A DNA stretch of 50,660 bases, taken from Spirochaetales bacterium. Its GTDB lineage: Bacteria; Spirochaetota; Spirochaetia; UBA9216. The translations under genes were made by a program, and so were the position numbers. The notes beneath the pieces were generated by a model. The model searched no databases and was not told where the DNA came from. It saw only the letters and a list, made by a program, of their open reading frames with translations. The stretch spans positions 1 through 50,660 of the forward strand of contig JAEKNX010000024.1 of NCBI GenBank assembly GCA_016839055.1, written 5' to 3'. Below, piece after piece: positions 7,619 to 15,596 of the stretch. The stretch's first letter is position 1; each line of letters begins with the position of its first letter.

Positions 7619-8315
7619 TCTAATCCAGACTTTCAGCGAAACTCCGATGTTTGGCCTTGTTCTAACACTCACCGCCTATGCTGTTGGCCAAAAAATCTAT
7701 ATAAAACTGCCCGTCTCATTCTTTCATCCGGTACTTACCGCATCGGCACTCATAATTCTATTCCTCTTCTTTTTTGATATCAGCCTTGATGATTACCAGA
7801 ACGGCGGCCGCATGATCTCATTCATGCTCGGCCCGGCGACAGTATCGCTCGCACTGCCGCTTTATAAAAAAATAGATATTCTGAAGAGTCATTTTCTCAT
7901 AATTCTCACAGCTATAACGGTAGGAACAATCACATCTATTATTTCCGTGACCCTAATTTCGAAGACATTGAACCTGCCTTCCGAGCTGACGTTGTCACTT
8001 ATTCCAAAATCGGTCACGACCCCGATTGCGGTTGAAACTGCGGAAAAAATCGGCGGACTGCCGTCGATTACTGCCTTGTCGGTAATATTCACCGGAATTA
8101 CCGGCGCCGTTACCGGCCCAGCCCTGCTGAAACTGTTCAGAATAAAATCGCCGACGGCAAAGGGCCTTGCACTCGGAACAGCCTCGCATGCCATAGGCAC
8201 ATCACGAGCCCTCGAGCTCGGCCAGACGGAGGGGGCAATAAGCAGCCTCTCCATCGGGCTTGCCGGCATTATCACAGCAATTGCGGCACCAATCCTAGTG
8301 AGGATTCTCTTTTAA
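7611..8315 (+). CDS. lrgB: LrgB/CidB family membrane protein
   Basis: A 234-aa polytopic membrane protein with the LrgB signatures SLIPKSVTTPIAVETAEKIG and GTASHAIGTSRALELGQTEG. It is the expected partner of LrgA. The frame is open upstream to 7539, but ATG 7611 has a purine-rich RBS (GGTGAAGG) and gives the family N-terminus, with an 8-nt overlap with lrgA. It ends 8 nt before the convergent MFS gene. Confidence 0.9.
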   Translation: MADLIQTFSETPMFGLVLTLTAYAVGQKIYIKLPVSFFHPVLTASALIILFLFFFDISLDDYQNGGRMISFMLGPATVSLALPLYKKIDILKSHFLIILTAITVGTITSIISVTLISKTLNLPSELTLSLIPKSVTTPIAVETAEKIGGLPSITALSVIFTGITGAVTGPALLKLFRIKSPTAKGLALGTASHAIGTSRALELGQTEGAISSLSIGLAGIITAIAAPILVRILF

Positions 8316-8323
8316 GCTTACCG

Positions 8324-9640
8324 TCAGGACTGCTCAAGCTCTCTCCCCCTTTCCTCCATCAGCTCAAGCATAGCCTTGCGGTCTTTCCCTATTGAGAAAA
8401 TGACTCCGATGAACAGCAGAGCGCAAACAAACCAGAAAGTCACGGCTATATTCACCATGAATTTATAGCTGCCGCTTATAGCGAGAATTGCCCCGCCGAG
8501 AGCTGGACCTACACCTTTTCCGAGATTGTCAGTCAGATTAAAAACCGCGAAAACCGATCCCCGATGCTCAGGCCTGTTTACATTCATCAGCATTGCCTTG
8601 TTGTTGCTCGACGCGGTAGAAATGCAGAGTCCGCCAAGCAATCCCAGAGCCATGACCACAATGCTTGAGGAGAAGCCGACATTGAAAAAGATGTAACAGG
8701 GTATAGTTCCGACAGCTATCCCGAGAGTACAGAGAACAGGAAGGTAGGAAGGGTTTTTAGAAAAAAGCCTGTCGCCGAGAATTGCCCATCCGAGTCCGCC
8801 CAGGACCGCGCCGACACCGAAGAGTTCCCAGATAAGGGTGGCTTCAGCTTGACCCATGCCCTGTGTTTCCTTGAAAAAGGTGATAACCCAGAATGTAAGA
8901 ATTCCCCACGGAACCGTTCCGGGAATCCCCTGCAGAAACAGAAAAACATTTGTCCTGTTCCGAAATACAAATTTAAAATCAGCAAACTTGATCCGGTGTT
9001 TATAGGTAGCGCCGGAACTCAGCGCATCGGCAAGAGCCGCTTCTGAGGCTCCCCGCTCGGGCGCCCTGGCAACAAGCGCGAAGATAAGCACAACAGGGAA
9101 GTTAGGCACCGCAGCCAGGATGAATGCGAGTCTCCATCCGTAGGACGAGAGAAGCCCGAGCCCCGCTATAATGGGCCCAACCATGATTCCCAGAGCCCAT
9201 GCTATATCAACTATCGCCACAGCCTTCGCCCGGTGCTTATCGGTAAAATAATCAGAGACGAGCGAAAAAAGGAGGGGATAAATCCCTCCAACCCCTATTC
9301 CCGTGAGAATCCTGAGTACTACGAATCCCTCAAAGCTTGCCGTGAAAAATTTCAATCCGGTCAGCAGACAAGGAATCTCACCGATTAGAACAACGCCGAT
9401 TAGAAGCTTTTTCCGCGAAGCCTTATCGGACATGTAGCCGAAGAAAATACTCAAGGCAGCCCCTAGCAGGGTAAAGGCTGAGGCCACATAACTAATAGAT
9501 TCTTTGGGAACGTTGTATTCCGCCGCAAGCTCGGAAACAATGGCCGGAGTAATATACAAATCACATTGCAGGAAAAACGACATAAGAACCATCAGACCAA
9601 GGGTAACTTTCTCACGCATTGCCAGACTGTGTTTTATCAT
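8324..9640 (-). CDS. MFS transporter
   Basis: A 438-aa major-facilitator protein with about 12 hydrophobic segments. The inter-helix 2-3 motif is visible as GYMSDKASRKKLLIG, and the corresponding C-half loop as GGLGWAILGDRLFSK. It is closest in feel to the Spinster/sugar-phosphate-type carriers, but the substrate cannot be read from sequence. It is a single-gene unit, convergent with lrgAB. Confidence 0.85.
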   Translation of the reverse strand: MIKHSLAMREKVTLGLMVLMSFFLQCDLYITPAIVSELAAEYNVPKESISYVASAFTLLGAALSIFFGYMSDKASRKKLLIGVVLIGEIPCLLTGLKFFTASFEGFVVLRILTGIGVGGIYPLLFSLVSDYFTDKHRAKAVAIVDIAWALGIMVGPIIAGLGLLSSYGWRLAFILAAVPNFPVVLIFALVARAPERGASEAALADALSSGATYKHRIKFADFKFVFRNRTNVFLFLQGIPGTVPWGILTFWVITFFKETQGMGQAEATLIWELFGVGAVLGGLGWAILGDRLFSKNPSYLPVLCTLGIAVGTIPCYIFFNVGFSSSIVVMALGLLGGLCISTASSNNKAMLMNVNRPEHRGSVFAVFNLTDNLGKGVGPALGGAILAISGSYKFMVNIAVTFWFVCALLFIGVIFSIGKDRKAMLELMEERGRELEQS

Positions 9641-9687
9641 AATGCTTCCTCCAAGCTAATTTTATACCAGAGACCGGAATTTTACAG

Positions 9688-9720
9688 CAAAAAAAACCGC
9701 CGTCCGGAAAAAGACGGCGG
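9688..9720 (-). terminator. Intrinsic terminator of the sigma/anti-sigma/caspase operon
   Basis: CCGCCGTC (9697-9704) and GACGGCGG (9713-9720) form an 8-bp GC stem. The adjoining A tract (9689-9696) becomes a U tract on the minus strand, as expected for the end of the operon that stops at 9777. Two odd palindromes (GGGAACTGTTCCC at 9730-9742 and CGGCACTGACAGTGCCG at 9742-9758) lie between the stop codon and this terminator. Confidence 0.85.
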
Positions 9721-9776
9721 CCCAGTTTGGGGAACTGTTCCCGGCACTGACAGTGCCGTATATAATTAATGGAACA

Positions 9777-12155
9777 CTACAAGCGTATTCCAAGAAACCA
9801 TGAAGGATACATCTCCATTGTGGTGTTTGCATCAAAATCGACAACGACAGGAGCTGAATCATATGAAGCGGCCGCAGTGCTTCCGATGTCATAACTGAAA
9901 TCCGAATAACTGCCAATCAGTCTGCAGTCCAGGTTCACGCCTCCGAACAAAGAAAGAAAACCGAAAAGCTCAACTCCCCCGGAAAGCCTCAGGGCAGGAT
10001 AATAATCTGCTTTGCCGGTAAAAATACCCTGAACATTGCCCGTTAGTGAACCTTGCCCGCCCTGGTATGATTTAGCATAGAGGTCAAGGTCGACAAAGAA
10101 AGATTCAATCGCAAGTTCAAAACCCATTCCTATTCCAGCAGTGGCGGCATTATCGAAATTGTCATTCGTAACGCCGAAACTGGCAAAGGTATACACTACG
10201 GGGGTACCTAGCTGATATCCGAAGTTTAGGAAATTATTATCATCATTCCAGACTGAAAAATCATGCAGTCCGTTACCACTGATGTTAACAAGACCGATCG
10301 GGACACCGTAGAGCTCATCGCTGATATTCACGAGGCCGACCTGCAGGCCGTAAACCTTTCCTCCGAAGTTCAGAAGACCAGCCTGAATACCGCTTACACT
10401 CTCAGCCGTATTAACAATACCCGCGGCCTGTATTCCTGTCACGTCAGCGGCAACATTAAAGATACCGGCAAGCTGAATTCCGAGAACATCTCCCTCTGCT
10501 AGATTGAAAATTCCGGCTGCCTGTCCGCCAAGAACATCGCCGCCGACAGTATTAAAGATACCTGTGTACTGAACTCCTGTCAGATCCCCCCCTGCTGTGT
10601 TAAAAATTCCGGAACCCTGCAGAAAAGCAACATTTTCTCCATTATTCCAGATTCCGGAAAGCTGAAGCCCGTTTACGTCTCCATCGGAATTACAGTAGAT
10701 GCCCGCAAGCTGAAGACCGTCGACAGTTCCATCGGCAGTTGCAAACACACTTCCCACTTGAAAACCGTCAAGATCCCCCGATACTTCCGAGCCAATGATC
10801 CCAATCTGAAAGCCGTCAAAATTACGTGCATTAGCAACAATACCGAAGCTGAGCCCTTCGTCCCAGCCGGTTTCTTCAGCCCGAACTTCATCTTTCTTTG
10901 GAGCCTTCCAGCTGCCGTTCTCATCATTTTCAGCCTTAACCGCCCCTGCAGCGGCAAGGGCCCGCCGTTCTGCGCGCCGGGCTATCTCGTCAAGTTCGGC
11001 AATAGTGTCAGTCTGATCATCCTTGTCTTCTTCCGCACTCACTGTATCGGGTAGTTTAACAATTGCCCCGCCACGCGATGTTGTCGATGATTTCGGAACC
11101 GGATAAAACTCATCCCTTACAATCAAAATCTTCGATCCGCCGGTTAGCATCAAATCTGCGGACAGAAGCTGATCACCGTCATCAAGGATCATCGAATAAC
11201 GTCCCGGGCCTATCGAGACGGCAAGAGCTGTTCCTTCAACCTTCTTGAGCTCAACAATAAGCCGGCCGGCGCCGTCACGGACAAAAATACGTCCCCTGAG
11301 TCCTTCTTCAAACATCACCTGCTCAGACACAGCCCGAAGATCGGTCAGGATGAGATCTCCTGTTCCGGCAAGCTGTATATCATAACTTGGATGCTGAGGC
11401 CCGGCCATCGTATCCTCGGTCCGTGCAAGGGTTTCAGAAGATGCATATGAATAGGCCTCATTGAGAGAAACCGTTCCATCAAGGGCGGAATCAGCCGCTC
11501 CTCTGAGCGCAGTTACTAAATAGTGAGTGAAAAATGAGGCTCCCAGGTCATCCGACTCCTGAGCGGCCTCATCTTCGGAACTTGATGTCAGGAAGGCATG
11601 ACCGGAAGCCTTCACCGATGTGTCCGAAAGAAAGGGAGAGCGTCTTACTCCACCCTTCATCCGGGTGAATGCTCCCGAGGAACATGAATCGAGAATAGCA
11701 ATATTTACATCAGCTTCTACCGAATCAATAGCCTTCTTAAGATCTTCATATCGATAAATATGCTCTCCGAGCAGAAGCCCTTTTTCGTCGGAATGTCCTG
11801 AGTAATAAAAGAAAAACTCGGAACGCTTGCCTCCGCTATCGGCTTCAATCTGCCTCCGGATAGCCCTTACTGTGTCATCAACGAGGGCCGGAGACGGATC
11901 GGTGAGTATAATGCCGTCGAGGGGCATTACACCGCCTAATTGCTGCATAACTTCCGAAATAGCTCTCGCGTCAGTAACGGCATAGGACAGGGTCACGCGA
12001 TCACGTCCGCCATAGTTTGACCCTACGTATAGGGCATAACGCCTCATCACTGATTCCTGCGCAGATACGTTCACAGCGGAAAAAAGGAATAGCAATGTTA
12101 TAAAAGCTATTACACCAACCTGTATAAAAATATTCTTCATTGTTTTCGACATCAT
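9777..12155 (-). CDS. Secreted caspase-like (peptidase C14) protein with LA_2272-type repeats
   Basis: A 792-aa exported protein. A signal peptide (about 1-32) precedes a caspase p20-like domain (about 38-265) with the catalytic His in YYSGHSD (about 121) and Cys in LDSCSSG (about 158). A PEGA-like strand-rich segment (about 280-345) and a charged linker (370-430) follow. Next are about ten repeats of about 18-20 aa (about 435-627) with the pattern G-[LIF]-Q-x-[GAS]-G-[IL]-x-N, as in leptospiral LA_2272-type surface proteins. The last 160 residues alternate like outer-membrane beta strands. The start overlaps the upstream stop (ATGA). Both catalytic residues are present, so proteolysis is plausible. 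The context suggests a surface effector or sensor controlled by the sigma factor upstream. Confidence 0.85.
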   Translation of the reverse strand: MMSKTMKNIFIQVGVIAFITLLFLFSAVNVSAQESVMRRYALYVGSNYGGRDRVTLSYAVTDARAISEVMQQLGGVMPLDGIILTDPSPALVDDTVRAIRRQIEADSGGKRSEFFFYYSGHSDEKGLLLGEHIYRYEDLKKAIDSVEADVNIAILDSCSSGAFTRMKGGVRRSPFLSDTSVKASGHAFLTSSSEDEAAQESDDLGASFFTHYLVTALRGAADSALDGTVSLNEAYSYASSETLARTEDTMAGPQHPSYDIQLAGTGDLILTDLRAVSEQVMFEEGLRGRIFVRDGAGRLIVELKKVEGTALAVSIGPGRYSMILDDGDQLLSADLMLTGGSKILIVRDEFYPVPKSSTTSRGGAIVKLPDTVSAEEDKDDQTDTIAELDEIARRAERRALAAAGAVKAENDENGSWKAPKKDEVRAEETGWDEGLSFGIVANARNFDGFQIGIIGSEVSGDLDGFQVGSVFATADGTVDGLQLAGIYCNSDGDVNGLQLSGIWNNGENVAFLQGSGIFNTAGGDLTGVQYTGIFNTVGGDVLGGQAAGIFNLAEGDVLGIQLAGIFNVAADVTGIQAAGIVNTAESVSGIQAGLLNFGGKVYGLQVGLVNISDELYGVPIGLVNISGNGLHDFSVWNDDNNFLNFGYQLGTPVVYTFASFGVTNDNFDNAATAGIGMGFELAIESFFVDLDLYAKSYQGGQGSLTGNVQGIFTGKADYYPALRLSGGVELFGFLSLFGGVNLDCRLIGSYSDFSYDIGSTAAASYDSAPVVVDFDANTTMEMYPSWFLGIRL

Positions 12156-12961
12156 CTCTGTGCCCCCTTCTTCAGAAGGATAGTGGTTTGATAATAAGTA
12201 TCGGGGAGGGCAAGAAACTCCCTTCTTGAAACCCGTCCCCTCGACGCTAATTCATAGGCAGCATCAAGAACTTCATCAATATTGAAGCTGCTGCCCCCGG
12301 TTATAAAGAAAAATCGCTCAAAATCGGGCGCATCATCGAGTTCATAGGCATAGGGAAGAAGTATTGCACCAGCCTGGTCCAGTTCAGCCGCTATTCCTTC
12401 ATAAGTCGGATAATGCATTGTAAGCATTCCTCGTCCGTCAATAGAGAATATCACACCGTATTTAAAACTTCCGGCAATATACTCAATTTGAATTAAGTCG
12501 CTCTCCAGCGCTGTATCCCTGTTTCCTAGGATTTCAGCTGATTCACCTGTTCTGCGGTAAATTTTAAGTGAAGGCTTAAGACCTTTTATCCTTTCTGCAG
12601 AGATCTCTTCGGAGGCTTCAATCATCCCTCCGGTGTTCGTCGCCGGTGTATACAACGACAGACCAAACGCCAGGACAAGTGCCGCGGCCGCCGCGAAAGC
12701 TGTATATTTAATTAGCCTGAATTTCCTGATGTTTGTATTTCCCGTTTTCCCTGCATCAGAGATAGCTGAACGAGCCTGAATTTCGGCAGCTATCTTTTCA
12801 GGGGGATATTTTCCAAGTATAAGCTCGTCGGAAGCTTCGAGTTCCTGAATCCTTTCCTCGAGCGCTTCGGAATCAGGATAATTCTTTTCAAGATCCCGCC
12901 GCTCTTTTTCAGTCAGTTCTCCGAATCTGTACTTTTCGATAAATAGATCTCCGGGTTTCAT
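12152..12961 (-). CDS. Single-pass membrane protein, probable anti-sigma factor with DUF4384-like domain
   Basis: The 269-aa protein has a charged helical cytosolic part (about 1-80, with FGELTEKERRDLE), one membrane helix (about 84-104) and an exported domain. The latter has the pattern YGVIFSIDGRGMLTMHYP and FERFFFITGG, which resembles DUF4384, a domain often found with caspase-like proteins. Position directly after an ECF sigma gene (3-nt gap) and topology suggest an anti-sigma factor. No zinc HxxxCxxC motif is present. Its stop overlaps the caspase gene start. Confidence 0.7.
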   Translation of the reverse strand: MKPGDLFIEKYRFGELTEKERRDLEKNYPDSEALEERIQELEASDELILGKYPPEKIAAEIQARSAISDAGKTGNTNIRKFRLIKYTAFAAAAALVLAFGLSLYTPATNTGGMIEASEEISAERIKGLKPSLKIYRRTGESAEILGNRDTALESDLIQIEYIAGSFKYGVIFSIDGRGMLTMHYPTYEGIAAELDQAGAILLPYAYELDDAPDFERFFFITGGSSFNIDEVLDAAYELASRGRVSRREFLALPDTYYQTTILLKKGAQR

Positions 12962-12964
12962 AAG

Positions 12965-13444
12965 TTACTCCTCCTTAAGGGCCAGTCCCCGTTCTTTGAG
13001 GCCTCTCAGCCGCTTACGGACTCCGGATACGGACATTTCCATTACATTTGCCGTTTCTTTGAGGGTGTAGCCGTCAACATAATGCAGAACAGCCATAGTT
13101 TTTGTTGTGGCCTTCTCTTCTCCGAACAACTGATCCAGAAAATGTCCCGTCAGAACAAGCTCAGCATGATCATCCCAGCCGGCTATCGTTTCAAGAATTT
13201 CATTCCCGTCGTTCACAAACCGGCCCTGATTTTTCCGCAGCTCATTCAGGCAGATATTGGTGGCAATTGTATAAAGAAGACTCGAAGGCGCCCTGTCATC
13301 AAGAACCTCTGCCTTTTGCAGGACCTTCACAAATACTTCCTGCATGGCATCCAGCGCCTGCTCTTCATTTTTCAGAAGAGATCTGCACCGCCGGAGGACC
13401 ATAGGACCGTATTTGGTATAAAACTGTTCAACATTAATCTTCAA
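12965..13444 (-). CDS. ECF-type RNA polymerase sigma factor
   Basis: A 159-aa sigma-70 family protein with region 2 (MVLRRCRSLLKNEEQALDAM, about 14-33, and LLYTIATNICLNELR) and the region 4 helix-turn-helix (DGYTLKETANVMEMSVSGVR, about 124-143). There is no region 3, so it is an ECF sigma factor. The start is TTG 13444 with only a weak RBS. It is first in a three-gene operon with the anti-sigma-like protein and the caspase-like surface protein, its likely regulator and target. Its promoter sequence cannot be deduced from one copy. Confidence 0.9.
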   Translation of the reverse strand: MKINVEQFYTKYGPMVLRRCRSLLKNEEQALDAMQEVFVKVLQKAEVLDDRAPSSLLYTIATNICLNELRKNQGRFVNDGNEILETIAGWDDHAELVLTGHFLDQLFGEEKATTKTMAVLHYVDGYTLKETANVMEMSVSGVRKRLRGLKERGLALKEE

Positions 13445-13602
13445 AGATATCCGTCCCTTTCCATTGTCTATCTATTTAACAAAGCCAAGGAGTAAATGTG
13501 TTACTATTATTCTGTTTTCGTTTTCTAAAAAGATCAAGGCTTTAATACATCAGTATGAAAATTGTACAGCCACGAAAGTAAACAGTGAATCCACGGTTTA
13601 TT

Positions 13603-13645
13603 GTAATAAAAGGACTGCCCCTCTTTGCAGAACAGCCTTTATTAC
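13603..13645. terminator. Inverted repeat after parC
   Basis: GTAATAAAAGG (13603-13613) pairs with CCTTTATTAC (13636-13645), with one bulged A. It lies 32 nt beyond the parC stop, in the 232-bp gap before the sigma-factor gene. It is probably the parC terminator, although the U tract is poor. Nothing else is evident in 13445-13602 apart from the region that must hold the sigma operon promoter. Confidence 0.45.
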
Positions 13646-13676
13646 ATCAGTAAATTATTCAAAAAATCAGAACCGG

Positions 13677-15596
13677 CTATTTCTTCTTGATTTTTACAAA
13701 TTTTCCGTTCTTTACTTCTTTCGCGGAGAGTCTCACGCCTGCGGCCTTTACTCCCTTCACGAGATAATCCTTTACGGCAAAGCTTTCATTTAGCACTTTA
13801 AGCCGCGGTTTAGGCTTGTAGCTTAGTTCGACTGAAACCTCGTCTTTCAGTGTCATCTTGATTATCCTGCAGCCATCCGGAATAAGCTCATATGACTTAT
13901 CGAGGATAAACTTCTCAATGCGGCAGCGCTTGAGGTGAGCAAATCCGGTTTCATCACTTCTATACAGGATGGTGAAGACCCTATCAGCCATCTCATCCTT
14001 GTCGGCAAGACCACAGAAAAGCATGCCCTTGTCGACAAATAATTTATCAGGAGCGTTTATAATAGAATATACACCGCTCTTTCGAATAACCAGAATTCGG
14101 TCATAACTTGAAACACTGAACTGAACCTTGCCGGATTTCACCTCGTAACCGAGATAACCTGTCTCTTCATCATAACTGAGTGACAGGTTCCGCTGGGCAG
14201 CCTCCCGCACATCAATCTTATTGAAGGAAATAACTTCTGTCTTCCGCTTCTGTTCTTCGGTTACACCGGAAAGCAGTTCATCAACAAAAGAAACAGCGTA
14301 GGCGGTGATGTGCTTGAGGTGATTACGAACGTCCTTAAGCCGTTCCTGCAGCTGCCGGAGCTCATCACGTGCCTTGTTGATGTCGTAAAGAGAAATCCTT
14401 CTGATAGGAATCTTGAGCAGCCTTTCGACATCTTCCTCTGTTACATCACGTTTTATCTCCTTCATAAAAGGGGCAAAACCCGTAATAACGGTATCGATGA
14501 CGTCCTGTTTGGTCTTCATTTCCTCGATCCGCTTGTATATTCTCTCTTCGATGAAAATTCGCTCAAGAGTTCGGGCATGAATTTTATCAAGCAGAGCCTT
14601 CTGCTCGAGTTTCAGCTCATCGGTTAGAATCTCTACAATCTGCACCGCATAATACTTAATAATCTCGGTTACCGTCATTATCGTCGGCAGTCCGTCACGA
14701 ATAACAAGGAGATTCAATGAAATGGATGTTTCACAATCGGTGAAAGCAAACAGAGAATCTACGACCTCGTTTGTGTAGGCGCCCCGGGCAAGTTTAACCT
14801 CAATCTCGGCAGATTCGGTTGTATAATCCGTGATTGCAGAAACCTTTATCTTACTGCGTCTTGCAGCATTTTCAATTGAGTTCATCAGACTCTCGGTAGT
14901 TGTCCCGAATGGAATCTCTCTTATAAGAACCTTTTTCGGATCAGAGATATCGAGCTTTGCCCGAACAAGAACCTTGCCGTTTCCATCCTGATATTCGGAA
15001 ACATCTACCATTCCGCCCGTAGGAAAATCCGGATAAAGCTGAAAAGGTTCATTATTAAGACATGATTTCAAGGCCGTAAGAACTTCCTCATAATTATGAG
15101 GAAGGATTTTTGTTGACATTCCAACGGCAATTCCTTCTCCGCCATGGATTAGAATAACAGGAATCTTTGATCGAAAAACCTGCGGCTCCTTGTTTCGGCC
15201 GTCATAAGATTCGGTATATTGCGTGATCTCCGGATTATAAAGGACCTTCTTTGCAAGGGCGAGCGCCCGGCACTCAATGTACCTTCCTGCCGCAGCCGGA
15301 TCGCCTGTAAGGATGTTTCCAAAGTTACCCTGCTTATCGATGAAAAGCTCTTTATTCGCAAGCACGACGAGGGCCGAATAGATTGACGCATCCCCATGAG
15401 GATGATACTTCATACAGTGACCGACGACATTGGCTACCTTGTGAAACTTTCCGTCATCCATCTCAAAAAGCGAATGAAGTATTCGTCTCTGAACTGGTTT
15501 TAGTCCATCCTCAAGATCAGGTATAGCCCTGTCTTTTATAACATAGGATGCGTATTCAAGGAAATTATCATTAAAGATTTTCTTTGCGTATGCCAT
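13677..15596 (-). CDS. parC: DNA topoisomerase IV subunit A (short form)
   Basis: Subunit A of a type IIA topoisomerase, 639 aa, shorter than E. coli ParC (752) or GyrA (875), with only a short C-terminal region. The active-site Tyr lies in AAGRYIE (about 106). The quinolone region reads HPHGDASIYS (65-74), with Ala and Ser where GyrA has Ser83 and Asp87. The HPHGDASI form is typical of the short paralogues of this family. It overlaps parE by 1 nt. Without a second type IIA pair in view I cannot rule out a gyrase-like activity, but length and pairing favour topoisomerase IV. Confidence 0.9.
   Translation of the reverse strand: MAYAKKIFNDNFLEYASYVIKDRAIPDLEDGLKPVQRRILHSLFEMDDGKFHKVANVVGHCMKYHPHGDASIYSALVVLANKELFIDKQGNFGNILTGDPAAAGRYIECRALALAKKVLYNPEITQYTESYDGRNKEPQVFRSKIPVILIHGGEGIAVGMSTKILPHNYEEVLTALKSCLNNEPFQLYPDFPTGGMVDVSEYQDGNGKVLVRAKLDISDPKKVLIREIPFGTTTESLMNSIENAARRSKIKVSAITDYTTESAEIEVKLARGAYTNEVVDSLFAFTDCETSISLNLLVIRDGLPTIMTVTEIIKYYAVQIVEILTDELKLEQKALLDKIHARTLERIFIEERIYKRIEEMKTKQDVIDTVITGFAPFMKEIKRDVTEEDVERLLKIPIRRISLYDINKARDELRQLQERLKDVRNHLKHITAYAVSFVDELLSGVTEEQKRKTEVISFNKIDVREAAQRNLSLSYDEETGYLGYEVKSGKVQFSVSSYDRILVIRKSGVYSIINAPDKLFVDKGMLFCGLADKDEMADRVFTILYRSDETGFAHLKRCRIEKFILDKSYELIPDGCRIIKMTLKDEVSVELSYKPKPRLKVLNESFAVKDYLVKGVKAAGVRLSAKEVKNGKFVKIKKK

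Noticed and set aside
9730-9758. Two palindromes (GGGAACTGTTCCC and CGGCACTGACAGTGCCG) as operators
   Set aside because: They lie between the caspase gene stop and its terminator, downstream of everything they could control, so an operator role is unlikely.
13082-13495. Plus-strand frame opposite the ECF sigma gene
   Set aside because: The minus strand has recognisable sigma regions 2 and 4; the plus frame has no motif or RBS.
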